The notes under the pieces were generated by a model. The model was not told the origin of the DNA and ran no database searches. It was given only the letters and a program-made list of their open reading frames with translations. A program made the translations under genes and the position numbers. A DNA stretch of 64,000 bases, taken from Hirsutella rhossiliensis (lineage: Eukaryota > Ascomycota > Sordariomycetes > Hypocreales > Ophiocordycipitaceae). The stretch spans positions 868,001 through 932,000 of the forward strand of contig NW_025408671.1 of the NCBI RefSeq assembly GCF_020360975.1, written 5' to 3'. The number at the start of each line of letters is the position of its first letter. Positions within the stretch are counted from its first letter, which is position 1. Of this stretch, positions 47,680 through 59,147 are shown piece by piece.

Positions 47680-48610
47680 ATAATAATATTAAACGCTAGA
47701 TAAGACTCCCTAAGCCTATAAAGGGCAATAATACTATAGAGTCTAAGAACCCGCCGTCTAATCGAAGAACTGTCTGCCGTTAGGAAGACGATATTCGTTA
47801 TATTTCGCCGGGTTCTAAATCGGAACTATATCTTCTAACTAAACGTTGCAATACCTCTATCCGCACTTACTTATACGATAATCCTATAAATAACGGGCGG
47901 TATACAATTTTATTATAGGCAATAGGCATAGATAAAGGTAAGTCTATTAGAGAGTTAGGTACTCCGCGGCCTAGCCGGCGATAGAACCGGCCTGCTCTAT
48001 TAAAGAACCCGAAAACTATAGGCCGCCGCCTTTTTTCCTCCGAGGTCTTTGCCCTGCCTAATTCGATATATTTATTTCGAAGCTTATAAGGAATTATTAA
48101 GCTATAGGGTGATTTCGGTTTCGGTTTCGGTTATCGACGGTAGTAGGATAAGCCTACGTTACCTAGGGTTCCTAAAGCTATATTTGCTCGGTAGAGAGAA
48201 TTATTAGTTCGGCGAGGAAGCGAATCGTAGCTACCTTTTAAGCTAATGTTTTTGCCTATAGTCGCAGCGGTAATAGATATAGGCGCTATAAACCTATATA
48301 GGCAGCTTCGTATACCTAGGTAAATTAGCTTATCGTCCGTTTCTAGCATGTTTAGATATAGGGCCGTTTTATCTTACTTAGCTACGTAAATAAAATATAA
48401 AGGTTATTATAGCGAACGGGGCATCTTAAGGCAGCAGCTTAATTATAGCGCTATGGCCGAGATAGCGTTAAAGTATTCTAAAGTATAGTTAGAGAGAAGA
48501 AGAGGGGGTCGGAAAGGTAGGAGCCGCGGGGTCTCGGAGTAGCCTACGAGAGAATAGCTAAGGACTAAAACTTACGTTACTAAAGAGCGTCCCTTATTTT
48601 AGCGTACTTT
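47680..48610 (-). pseudogene. RIPed gene relic, unrecognised
   Basis: The minus-strand frame can be read for about 310 codons with roughly nine stops. Segments are FRPPLLLSNYTLEYFNAISA, MLETDDKLIYLGIRSCLYRF, SLIIPYKLRNKYIELGRAKT, EEKRRRPIVFGFFNRAG, LIDLPLSMPIAYNKIVYRPL and EVLQRLVRRYSSDLEPGEI. A short PKPKPKS repeat comes from three TCGGTT units at about 48115-48131. No family is recognised. The low stop density argues for a real gene damaged by a few RIP cycles. Confidence 0.5.
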
Positions 48611-48619
48611 AGCGATATT

Positions 48620-49700
48620 ACTTCTAGGTATATATATACTAACTATAGCGAAGACGTTAAGCTACGGCAAGGGTTATCGCCTATGCTAGCCCTTAGAAAT
48701 AATGCTTTTCGGCGGCGTTAACACCGTCCGATATATAACGGTGCTCTTAAGGTATATATAAGTCATAGAAAAAAATAACGCTTTTACGATATAGGCTTTT
48801 CCGGCTCCCTGCCCGCTAAGCTATATCTAAGATTATAGCATCTAAATTATTAAAAGCAAAAGCTCTATAGCTCGATAAATAATAGTAGGTACGGTATAGT
48901 AAGCTAGTATATTAAGGTCGTTAATATACGACTCTACTCCGGACTCCGAGGGGGGGCTAATAGTCGCTAACGTGCCCCCTTTATTATCCTAACTAGCTTA
49001 TTATATTAAAGTATATATTCCCGTTTAAGTTAGTATGCTGCCGTAAGGCGGAGGGATTCGGCTCTTAAAGAAATAAGTACTCCGTTTAAGGAGAATTTTA
49101 ATACCGGGCAGAGCCTTTATATAACGAGTTTACGCACGCCTTATAATATTATCGATTATAGAGCTTATCTAGCGTCTACTTCGCGATTTAAAGGCTCTTC
49201 CTATTATAAACGATTCTAACTAATAAGAACTAAAGCTTAGAATATTATTAACTCTAAATTAAGGGTATAATTAGTTTAGTATTACTAAGACCTATTAAAC
49301 GCTATATAAGAGATAAGCTAATAGAAGCCTTTATATTAGCCGGCGGTAATAAGTCTATATAATTTTAGGCAGCCTTTAAGATATTACTAAGTTAAGTAGT
49401 ACATTTAATTTTCCGATAAACTAATATACTATTATCGATAGACCGTTATTCTAGTACTTATAAGGTAGGGGCAGTATAAGAAAGGATAAAGATATATAAT
49501 CTAGCTAGAAAGAAGCGGCTATAGGGCCCTATTTATACCGTAGTTAGAAGGACCCTTAGGTAACTTATATAGGCACTAAGCTAGCCCTATACGTAAGGTC
49601 TTTATAGGTCCCCGATATATAGCCTTATAATAATCCTTTAGGTAGCCCTCCCTTAATCCTTTAAGTAACCTACTAATAGCGGTGCCTATACTAGCCGATA
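48620..49700. other. RIPed DNA, nothing recognised
   Basis: No gene, repeat or RNA motif was identified. Stops are dense in all frames. Confidence 0.4.
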
Positions 49701-49711
49701 GCTACTATAGG

Positions 49712-49820
49712 GGGTCGGGTAGTCTAGTAGTAAGACGACTACTTAGTGCTAGGCTATCCTAAGTAGGCCTTACTATACTAGCTACCTAGCGGGGAAATCC
49801 TAGGTTCGATACCTATAACC
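49712..49820 (+). ncRNA. tRNA-like sequence with Pol III boxes (possible SINE remnant)
   Basis: The plus strand has a good A-box (TAGTCTAGTAGT, 49720-49731) and a good B-box (GGTTCGATACC, 49803-49813). The spacing of about 70 bases is longer than a plain tRNA but possible for a tRNA with a long variable arm or intron, or for a tRNA-derived SINE. An AAGACGACTACTTAGTGCT stretch follows the A-box as in a D-arm and anticodon region. I could not fold a full cloverleaf, so function is doubtful. Confidence 0.35.
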
Positions 49821-50454
49821 CTTACTATTACCTAGCGGCGGTAACTACTATACTTCGTATATAAAGTTATAGCTATATATAGAATAGCTTAAGAGGTTTT
49901 TAAGTTACGTTTTTTTCTACGTATATTTTTACTAAGAGAGGGACGAGGCTTATAGGGGTAGCTTATATTATATATTAGTAATTTAGTATATAGGTTAAGT
50001 TTAATATATATAGGATAGGCTCTAGTCTTTCGTAGCTAGAAAGGCTATATATTATAGGACGAGTAAATAAGTAGTTAGTATTAAATTAATAGACTAAAAG
50101 CTCTTAATCCTTCTAAGGAGGGAATTTAGTTAGTCTTTTATTAATAGAAGAAGTATATAAATAGGTAAAGAATTCGGTGGTTAGGCGGGCACCTTATATA
50201 TTAGGGAAGCTTATTCTAAGGAGGCTAGAAAAAAGGCTAGCGGTAGGACGAGGAAACTTTAGGTATAGTTAATATATACTAATCCTTATAATTAGACGGT
50301 TAATATATACGTATAAGTAGATAAGGTTATATATCGAAAGAAGTAGCGAAAATTAATTAGGGAAATCTATGTCCTAAATACGGAGGAGCTAGTTTATAAA
50401 TAGCTTAGTCGATAGTCTATACGCGCTATCTACTAATAACTTAGAGCAGCTTAG

Positions 50455-50570
50455 GTTAGCTTAGGCGGTATGCTCGGGCAGCTTAAGGTAGCTTAGGCCT
50501 AGCTCTAGTAGGCTTAGGGTAGCTTAGGGTAGCTTAGGCAGTGCTTAGGAGAAGGTGAATTTTTAAGGGG
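50455..50570. repeat. Imperfect tandem repeat of AGCTTAGGGT-type units
   Basis: Units related to AGCTTAGGNN (AGCTTAGGTT, AGCTTAGGCG, AGCTTAAGGT, AGCTTAGGGT twice) recur about ten times. The unit resembles neither the TTAGGG telomere array in a regular form nor any coding repeat. It is best called a short degenerate minisatellite. Confidence 0.65.
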
Positions 50571-50579
50571 TAGATTTAG

Positions 50580-51610
50580 GTTGCTCTATATAATATTTAC
50601 GTAGGAGAGAAATATCTAAGGCTTATAGACGCCGAAGCTTTAGGAGAATTCTCGCCGCTAGCTCCTCTTTATAGGAGACTAAATACTTTACGGCTCTATC
50701 GAGAAGAGGTAAGCTAGTAGCGAGCTCTAAGTAACTAACGCTCTAAGATATATAGTACTATATTCGCCCGATAAATATTTATTTATATTATCTATTATAC
50801 TACTATATAATAAGAGAGGGCTAAGCTAAATTATTATATAGGTTAAATAGTTTATATTACTTTTCTCTACTTATTTTATACTATTATTATTTAACTACGG
50901 TCGTCGTCCGATTAAGCTTTAAAGTAATCTAAGGCTCTAACTTATTCTCCTTCTTCTATGCTCTTAGCCGACGTTCTTCTAGCGCGGACTACCGGCGGCG
51001 CTTAGTAAACGCCTTTCTTCTACTACTTCTAGCGCTTAGAGAATCGTCGCTACTAGATATACCCTTATTACCCCTATCGCGATTCTTATCGGTACGACTT
51101 AGAGACTCTTTATTAGAAGTTTCTATATAACTATTTTCTAGACCTATAGGCCGTTTACGTAAGTTCTAATACTACTTTAGGGTATTGCTTACGGGCTAGC
51201 TACGCTATGCCTTGCTTAAAATATCCTTAGGTAATAAGTTATATAGTAAGGATAGTGCTTCGAAAAGAGCTATACGGAAAATTATATATAATTTATATTA
51301 TCTAGTTTGCCCTATCTCCTACGCTTTGCTAAACGGTACTGCTAGGCAGGGCCTAACTTAGGGCGACTATAGTATACTAGGTAGGCGAGGTTAACTTATC
51401 GTTATATTTCTATATAAATAAGAAGCGAGTTTATTTAAAGGCTAATTTAAAGAAAACGTAATAGCGTCTAAGCGTAAGCTTAGAGGACTAATAGGGCCGC
51501 CCCGATACGCCGTTGCTAGACGGGAGCCGCCCGTAAGATAGTAGGCTAGTGCCTTTATAGCCGATCGATCGTTATAGTATTTATTGCCATAGCTACTATT
51601 AATATTATAA
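50580..51610. other. RIPed DNA, nothing recognised
   Basis: AT-rich, TpA-rich spacer with short CTCTCTT-like runs. No gene was seen on either strand. Confidence 0.4.
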
Positions 51611-51614
51611 GTCT

Positions 51615-51692
51615 ATAATTATCACGAAAAAGATATAGCCGCCTATTAGATATAAGCGACAGCGTCAATTAACGTATATAGTATACGCGACA
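51615..51692. repeat. 78-bp direct repeat, left copy (more RIPed)
   Basis: This copy shares ATCACGAAAAAGAT and AAGCGACAGCGTCAATTAAC with the right copy but has TA where the right copy has TG or CA at most of the differing sites. Confidence 0.85.
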
Positions 51693-51799
51693 CACCCCCT
51701 TAGGGATATCGGGTCAATTTGTCCCGGGATACCTAGATATCCTAGACCACAGCGGGAATTTTTATATAGGCAGGCCCTATGCTAAAACCGCGCTTAATT

Positions 51800-51862
51800 G
51801 CGCTAGCGGGACTCGAACCACGGGCCTTCGGGTAATGCGCGCCAGACTAGCCAGAAGTGCGT
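51800..51862 (-). ncRNA. tRNA-Met-like sequence with intact A and B boxes
   Basis: Read on the minus strand, TGGCTAGTCTGG (51842-51853) is a perfect A-box and GGTTCGAGTCC (51809-51819) a perfect B-box, 22 bases apart. Between them CATTACCCGAAGGCC resembles the anticodon arm of elongator tRNA-Met (CAT anticodon, then a CGAAGG variable region). The T-stem pairs only for the inner positions and I could not close the acceptor stem, so this is more likely a tRNA-derived SINE head than a working tRNA. The sequence is not RIPed, unlike its surroundings. Confidence 0.55.
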
Positions 51863-51911
51863 GCGCAGTCACCGGGAAGTTCCCGGAGGGGTAACCCCTC
51901 CGCCCGGGCTC

Positions 51912-51989
51912 ATAACTGTCACGAAAAAGATGTGGCCGCCTGTTAGATATAAGCGACAGCGTCAATTAACGCATATAGTATACGCGACA
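51912..51989. repeat. 78-bp direct repeat, right copy (less RIPed)
   Basis: This copy keeps TGTCACG, GATGTGGCCGCCTGTTAG and CGCATATAG where the left copy has the TA forms, so it is nearer to the ancestral sequence. Confidence 0.85.
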
Positions 51990-52009
51990 ATAATAGTCTA
52001 GGAACCTAG

Positions 52010-52870
52010 TCTTAAGTATTAATCGCACCGTCGACTAGTATCGAGGTAACCTTATAAACGCCTAGCTAATATAGTAAAGTACTATATTTAGTAGCGGAGG
52101 GCAACTTTAGTCTCTTTGCTTCCTATAAATTATTAGGGCTACTACTATCCTAGCTGTCTCTTAGTAGTTGCTTTATCCGCTCGAAAATTAGTGCGATATC
52201 TTACTATTAGCCTATATCTAGCTAGCTCTAGCAGCCCGTATTATTATCGAGGAGGCTCTCTAAAGATAAACTCTTAGTATTAGTAGGTGCTAAAGTAGAT
52301 ACGCTAGAAGCTGCCGAGGAAATAGGGATATAGCGACGACCTCTACGCTAGTTAATACCGGGCCTTAAAAGGTCTAGCGACTATATTATAGTACTAGCCT
52401 TAGGCTAGGTTAACGCTATCTATACTATATCGCTATTAGTAAAATTAACGGTAGGATCTAATACTAGTGCTAAAGAGGCTAGGTCTATTAGCGTTAGAGA
52501 TATCTTAGTAGCCCCCTTATCCCCTTCCTCGATATCTTCCGTCCTTAAGTTAGAACCTAAATAGTATTTTATTAGTTTCGTAACTTTAATAATACTTTAA
52601 GAGGTAATTACCTAGAATTACTTACGGATTACCTGCCCTAAGTTAAGGTATAGGGATAGACGAATTACTAGAGTATTCGTCGATATCTTTACTACTAGTA
52701 CTAAAAGTATAATATATATCTATATACTACGAGATAGATTATATATCGTCGGACTAAGCGAGGCCGGCTAAATCGAGCGTTATTATATCCTCCTAGTCTT
52801 AAGGATATTAGCCGTAATTTAACGTCTCTAGCGGAATTTTTATTCTACGGTATACCGTTTATCTCTAAGA
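52010..52870 (-). pseudogene. Possible RIPed ORF, unrecognised
   Basis: The minus strand frame is best in its downstream half, with about eight stops in 170 codons: TEDIEEGDKGATKISLTLID, LASLALVLDPTVNFTNSDIV, LDLLRPGIN, RRGRRYIPISSAASSVSTLA, TKSLSLESLLDNNTGC and EAKRLKLPSAT. The upstream part (NLSRSI, IYIILLVLVVKISTNTL) has more stops. Composition is Ser/Thr/Leu-rich with a basic patch. I do not recognise a family. Confidence 0.35.
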
Positions 52871-52989
52871 AGCCCTCTATATTATATTATAAAAATTAGC
52901 CTTTACTACGAGCTTCTACTAACGTAATATAACGACGTCCCTTAGGCGCGGGATCTAGGAGTTTTTTCTTTCGCTATCTTTATAGCATA

Positions 52990-55330
52990 GGAATATATAG
53001 TTTAAACTTTAAGGGAGAGGCTATAACGTATAGAAACTAAATATATCCGTATTTTATGCTTAAGGGTTAAGAGAATAAAAGAGAAATCAAGAAGGATAAG
53101 AAGTGCCCCCCTTTTTATTAAGAGTTAGTTTTCCGTCTCTTAGGGTACTAGCTAAATATCTAGTAATAAGGGGTTATAAACCGATATTAGAGTTATTAAA
53201 CTATTCTATAAAAAGATCTATAGCCGAGAGGACGTAGTAGGATCTAGACTAGATCTATGCTAGCTATCTTAATCGGCCTCCCTTTCTGCTCCTATCTTTA
53301 AATAGTACTAATTTTAGCCCGGATAATAGTTAGCTCTCTCGCTATAATAGGGGACTAAACCTACCTCCCTTTCCCGCCTAGCTCTAGCTATAATATATAA
53401 CTAATAACGGAGTCTATAGCGTAGTATCTATTTAGACCGGTAGGGCAGGTAAAATAAGAGAAATTTAGGCCGACCGACTTAGCCGAGCCGCTTAAGAGCG
53501 CTAGGTTGCCTAGATAGACTGCCCCCTACTTACTTATTTATTAGTATCTAACTTACCGAGCTTACTATTATTCGACTACTAAGCTAGTAGAAATACGTTT
53601 ATATCGATATTAGGAAAATAATCGGCTTAAGCGCGTAAGTTAATAATAATACCCTCTTTATTTCCTATTATAAGTATTAGATATAGGCTTAGACGAGAGA
53701 CTAGTTTATAAGGTAGAATCTATAGGCGCTGCTACTTATATCCTATAGGGACCCCTAAACCGTATAAATATAAACTTATAAGGCGCGAATATAAATATTG
53801 CTAAGGCTAGGTAAGACTATTATATACTATAGGCTTACCTATAGAAGCTTTAATTAAGTTATACTTACGTCGAAATTAATAGTGCTATCCTAACCTCCCT
53901 TATATTAGGTTAGCGGTAGGGGGATTATCTAGGGCCCGGTAAAGTCTAGTACTAACAAAGTAGGCTATACTAGATAGAATAAGGTAATTCGTACCGCGGA
54001 AAACTACTAGCCCGCCGACGGCGGGTATATAATATAAAGTGCGTCTCGCTCTACCCCCTTAGTTTCCTACGTCTAGGGGTCTAAATATAATTAGCTCGGT
54101 GCTAGGGAGTTACTATATCTTATATTATAACGAGGAGGATTTAAGCGTTAATCTTATAGTAGTAGGATTGCTCCCTTAGCGGTAAGGTCTAGTTCGCGTC
54201 TTAGCCTAATAAGTAGGATAGTTATAGGATTATTAGTTAGGGCCTCGTTCTTAAATATAGGCTACTACGAGTCTATCCTCTTCCCGCCCTTACCTTATTA
54301 TACCTACTTTTAATAATATATTCGCTCGTAAGTCCGTAGGGTTTATCCTTACCGCGTGCTAATAGTCCCTTTAATACGTAATAAGAATAAGCTCGGAGTA
54401 ACTATCCGTTTATTAATAGGACGGACTTAAGTAAAAGAATAAGCTACTCCTTAGCCGAGGCGATATAGGACCGATAAAGATCCCTGCTATTTAGGGGGGG
54501 GGTGTTATTACCCGGTTAACTATTAACTTCGGGTCGGCGTTAGAGGCTATTACGTTTCCGCTATCTTATATTCTTAGGGAGTATCCTTAAGATTAAGTAC
54601 TGCGATTAATATTAATATCGATAAGGACTCCTTACCCCGGCACCTAATATTAGCTAAAGAGTAAATATTCGCGCTTATTCCCTTTACTAGGTTAGGTTCG
54701 TATTAATAGACCTTCCCTAGTTAGTCTATGTTTCCGAGAGAGGCGAAAACGATATATAGAGGAACGTTAACGCCAACGCACGAACCTAGCTTCCGCGGTA
54801 CCTAGCTACTCTTATCCGTAAAAGGAAATTAGGCTATTGCTTATAATATAGTTTTGCCTAGTTAAGTAATTTTAGGCGGCTAAACCGAAGTATATCTAAT
54901 CGCATTATATCCGCCGCGCTATTCTAGTCGCTGATTCTACTATAGCCGGGAAGGGGGACGGTAGCTAGAGCCGGCGGCGTAGCCGAAGTTATTTAAGCCC
55001 GTAGGCGTAGGACGTAAATAAGTTTCGAGCTAGTAGTAGTTTTATAGTAGAGATATCGAGAATAGAGAATAGAACCCTAAGCGTAGTAGCTAGCGTAGGT
55101 CTCGTTATACTATAATAGCTATACTATGCTCGGGCGAAGTAAAGAGTAGTTAGAAAAGATAACTAAGTCGGTATACGAGGGGAAATAATAGGAACATTAA
55201 TAGTATATAGCGGATACTTAGGTAGAGACCGGACTTTTATAGGCGACGTAGAGGCGGTGCGGAAGGAGGGGCCGAAGATTGCCCGATAAGGTAACCACTA
55301 AATATAGTAGGCTAAGACCACTATTTCCGG
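52990..55330. other. RIPed DNA, nothing recognised
   Basis: No supported gene. There is a GGGGGGGG run near 54497. The right edge of this interval is marked by an abrupt fall in GC content at about 55340, where the copia relic starts. Confidence 0.4.
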
Positions 55331-55339
55331 AGGCGGACA

Positions 55340-57050
55340 AGCCGTCTTAACTTTTACTTTTATAATATCCTTCTTAAGGATAGTTATATCTTTATTATAT
55401 CTTTTAAAGGTTTTTAGTAAGGCTTTAAGACTTATATATCCTAGCCTTAAGTACTATAAATAAAACTTAAGGTCCTTTATATTATTCCTTATATTATTAA
55501 TAATATATAGGAATGTCTTCTTTTTTAAGAAAGGTATTTTTAAAGAGAAGATATAAAGGTTATCTTATTATTTTCCTTTAAATATAATATTAGCTTAGTT
55601 ATCTAATAGGAAATTTCCTTACTATTAATAAAGGCATAAGTATTTTTAAAATATAATTAGCTTATAATATTTACCTTTAATTAAGGAATAAAGAGGTAAT
55701 TTCTTAAGATAAATTACCTTTTATTATTTAGAAATCTAAAAAGAAGATCTTTATAGCCTTTAATAACTATATAAGATGCCTTTCCCTAATTAAAATTAGT
55801 AGAGATAGTTTAAAAATTAATAAGGAATTTCTTTTCTAATACTATATACCTAGTAGCACCAGTATTATATATAAAATTATAGAAATTTCTATTCTTTAAG
55901 ATTTTATAAGGTATTTCCTTCTCTTTTACCTTATATATAAGGTCTTTAATTTAATAGGATTTTAAAGGTCTTATTAACCTATTATTAAATACGACTTTTT
56001 TAAGGATATTTAAAGAGATATATACCTTTACTTTTTCTTTAAAGCTTTTATAACTTTTAAGGGTAAGAAGAGGAATAGAAAAATCGATATCTAGTTTTTT
56101 TATCTATTTAATTATCGATTTCTATTTTTTCTACTTTTAATATATATAGAAAAGAGGGTTTTTTCTTCTTTTTATTAAGGTAAGAGTCTAATTTAATAGG
56201 ATTTCCTTCTATAAAAGGTTTTCTAGGCCTCTTAAAGAGTATTCCCTTATTTTAATATTTTAATATTTTAGAAAAGCCTTTAAGGGCCTTTCTAGGAAAA
56301 GATAGTAGTAATCTTTAACTAAATACCCTTTCTTCTTATAGTAAGTATATTATAATATAGTTTTTTTTATCTTTTTCTAAGGCTTCTTAGTAAAGAAAGC
56401 CTACTTAAAGGGATTTTCTAAAGACTTAGTCCTCTTAAATTTATTTATAAGACTACTAAAGAGAGACTCTAAATTAAAAGCCTTTAAGTTATTTCGAAGA
56501 GCTTATATTATATTAGTTATATAGCTAGAAAACGAGCCTAAAAGGCTATTTAAAATCTAAGCTATAATAACTACTTTTAGATTTATAATATTCTATGCTT
56601 TTGCTCTTTAAATACCTCTTTTACCTTATTTAGGTAGCCTTCTAGGGATTTAAAATCCCTTACTAAAGTATTAAAAAGCTCCTTTATAAGTAGGTAATTT
56701 AAAGTAAAGGAAATAAGGTTATATAGGTTTTTTAACCTATCCTATGCCTCTTTAATATTTATTATATACTTTATTTAGGTTAAAGGACTATTGTCTATAT
56801 AAAGAAAAATTAAAGTAAGTGCTTTTTTACTTTTAAGTAATTATCTTACTATATTATAGTAGAAAGCTTCTCCTTAACTAAAAGAGCTTATATTTAAATA
56901 GCTTAGAAGGTATAAGTAAAACTACCTTTAAGTTTAGTAAATTTAAACTTATCCTTAGAGCTTATTTTTAAGAATTTAAGGTTATATAATTAGTATTAAA
57001 ATTATAAGGACTTTTTAAAGTTATTACCTAACTTATAAAGAAGCTAGGCT
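55340..57050 (-). mobile_element. Ty1/copia fragment: gag, protease and pre-integrase region, very AT-rich
   Basis: On the minus strand a knuckle-like YYKKKGYLVKDYYYLFL (about 56295-56345; Cys and His now mostly Tyr) is followed by KEIPYKILKNRNFYNFIYNT and then GATRYIVLEKKFLINF (NTGAT at 55852-55867, from the DTGA protease motif with Asp now Asn). YLFIP-LKVNIISL follows, and then LRLGYISLKALLKTF, the pre-integrase HxRLGHxS motif. This is the Ty1/copia order gag-PR-INT. The element is cut at about 55330, just before the integrase core. GC content is visibly lower than in any other part of the window. The right end (5' gag) is uncertain. Confidence 0.75.
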
Positions 57051-57059
57051 TATAACCTA

Positions 57060-57700
57060 TAAGAAGGTATAAGTAATAAGTATACGATTAGGTAATTAAT
57101 AATATAAGTAGAAGGATCGGTCGAAGGAGTATAAAGTAGGATTTTATCTAGAGTTTATAGTAAGTATATAAGGGGCTAAATAATATATTAAAAGAATAGC
57201 GTTATAAAAGATACTTATAAACTTACTTATTTTATTTACTACTCTAAGGGAAATCCTTTATCTTTTATAGACTATTGCTTACCTACTAGTAGACTAATTA
57301 GTTAGCTTTCTAGTATATTCTATAGTACTTAAAAAGCTCTATTAATAGTATATCTTCCTAACTTAGAAGGTAGTCTAATTATAACGTAATAGTTAACGTA
57401 AGACTATAGGTTCTAGTATAAAAATTAGATTTAACTAGAATATTCTATGCCCTACCTATTCTTATATCGCGGATATCTTTAGAACCGCTAAGCTAAAATA
57501 AGTAATAGGGTATTTATTCTACTTATAATTAACTTATATATAAAATATATATTTTAATTTATTAGGATAAGTTTATCTTAACTTACTTTTCTTAAAGGAA
57601 GGTATAGATATTTAGTAGAGGCCTTTTATCTTTAAGGGTTATTCCCTTAGACTATATTATAAAGCCTCTTTTTACTAGCTTATTCTATAAAGCCTCCTTA
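57060..57700. other. RIPed DNA between copia and LINE fragments
   Basis: No motif recognised. It may include the 5' end of the copia relic or the start of the plus-strand LINE fragment. Confidence 0.4.
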
Positions 57701-57899
57701 TACCTATTATTTTTTTATAATAGTAAAATAGGAATATAAGGGTATATTCTTATATAGGTATAGTAGATAAAGAAGCGCTAAGAGATAAAGCGCCTCCCTC
57801 CTTATATAGATAAACCCTTTTACCTTAACCTTACCTATATATAACTAAAAGTACTATTTTAGAATATATAGAAAAGATATAAGCTTATATAGCTAGCGC

Positions 57900-58420
57900 T
57901 TTACTATTAATCTACCTTTAACTTAAAAGTACTATAAGAAGTAAAAGCTATATTAAGAGGTAAGGCCTTACCCTTTAAAGTAGCGACTTATAGCTTAGTT
58001 TATAAGGAGGGGAGGTACGCGCTATATATATATAAGAGGTTTAGGCTAAGGACATAGTTACCTTAGTTTAAACTAAACTAAAGTAAGGTAGGTTTTAAGG
58101 ATAGTACTAAACTATAAGTAATTTACTTACTATTAAAGGCTATAAGGACTAAAGCGTTATAAGACCTAAGCGTAATTAAACTAAAGTACCTTATAATAAT
58201 AGTAAGGGACTTTAATATCTATTACCCGCTTTTAAATAGATATAATAAAACCTTAGATAGTATAATATAACTTATATAAAAAGTAATAAGACTATAACTT
58301 AAACTTACTACCTTAAAAGAGGAGTATTATTACGGGCTATACCTATAGAAGGCTAAGGTTATATTATAGCGACCGTACTAAAGTTAGGCCGAAGTAGACC
58401 TATATATAGGCAGAGCTCGA
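57900..58420 (+). mobile_element. LINE endonuclease fragment, RIPed
   Basis: A plus-strand frame reads LKYLIIIVRDFNIYYPLLNR at about 58185-58240, then KTLDSII, KVIRLQLKLTTLKEEYY and KAKVIL. The pattern GDFNxHHPLW, followed by a Leu-rich helix and a TRR-like stretch, is the central block of LINE EEP endonucleases, with Gly now Arg and both His now Tyr. It is in the opposite orientation to the three Tad-like copies and appears to be a different clade. No RT was found near it, so it is a fragment. Confidence 0.65.
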
Positions 58421-58429
58421 CCTAAACTT

Positions 58430-59140
58430 AAGCCGAATACTACCTAAACACGGGTTAAGCTAGGGACTAAGGAAGATAGATAACTATCGCGACTAAGATA
58501 AAGTTTTCCTATAAGGGAATATATATTATAGTACGATTAGTTAGGTAGTAGAGATAGCTAGAGGTACTACGCTATATATATTATATTCTCCTCGTCGTAA
58601 GACTAAAGCTTACGAGAAAAGGGATTTCTCCTCTTCGGTTAGAGTAGCGAGTAGTCTATAATATATAAGCGGGGTAGGCACGATTCCCTGCCGATTCCCT
58701 ACCGATATATTAGTACTACGTACCTAAGTGCTTTATTAGCCCGTACCTCCTAGTAGCGCTCTTATAATTATCTCCCCTCTTATATAGACGTCTCGGCTAT
58801 ATCTTTAATATATATTACTTTCGCTACGCTATATATATTTAGTTAAGAAGAGAGGTAGTTTCGGTTATATATCGCGCGTATACGCCTATATAAGTATATA
58901 TTAGTCTATACTCTATAACGTTAATAGTTATTATACTAGCGGTTGCCGCTAAGTAACCGTTACGGTATCGCCTATATATCGGCCGCGTAACTATAATATA
59001 AAGAGCGTGCGTATATATCTCCTACTTCTTCTATTTTCTTTTCTTTTTTAACTCTTCCGCTTACGATTACTATAGAGTTTTACGCCTTTTTTTATTAATC
59101 CCTTATACCTTTTTATATTACTTTTTATCGACGATTTATT
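58430..59140. other. RIPed spacer upstream of the intron-bearing relic
   Basis: No coding motif. The last 120 bases before 59148 are pyrimidine-rich (CTTCTTCTATTTTCTTTTCT), as fungal promoters and 5' leaders often are. That fits the relic that follows. Confidence 0.4.
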
Positions 59141-59147
59141 GACAATA

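Larger units (their letters stand above)
51615..51989 (-). mobile_element. Small element with 78-bp terminal direct repeats around a tRNA-like core
   Basis: Two 78-bp direct repeats (51615-51692 and 51912-51989) enclose 219 bp that are clearly less RIPed than the surroundings, with several CA and TG sites. The core carries a tRNA-like Pol III promoter on the minus strand. The repeats differ at about six positions, mostly TG or CA in the right copy against TA in the left. The layout fits a terminal-repeat retrotransposon in miniature or a pair of tandem SINE pieces around a unique segment; no target duplication was found. It encodes no protein. Confidence 0.55.

Noticed and set aside
50455..50570. 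Interstitial telomere repeat
   Set aside because: TTAGGG occurs within some units, but the period is about ten bases with AGCTTAGG cores, not a TTAGGG array.
51777..51965. Minus-strand 62-codon frame over the tRNA-like element
   Set aside because: It overlaps the Pol III boxes and one direct repeat and has no protein-like feature; a noncoding element explains the sequence better.
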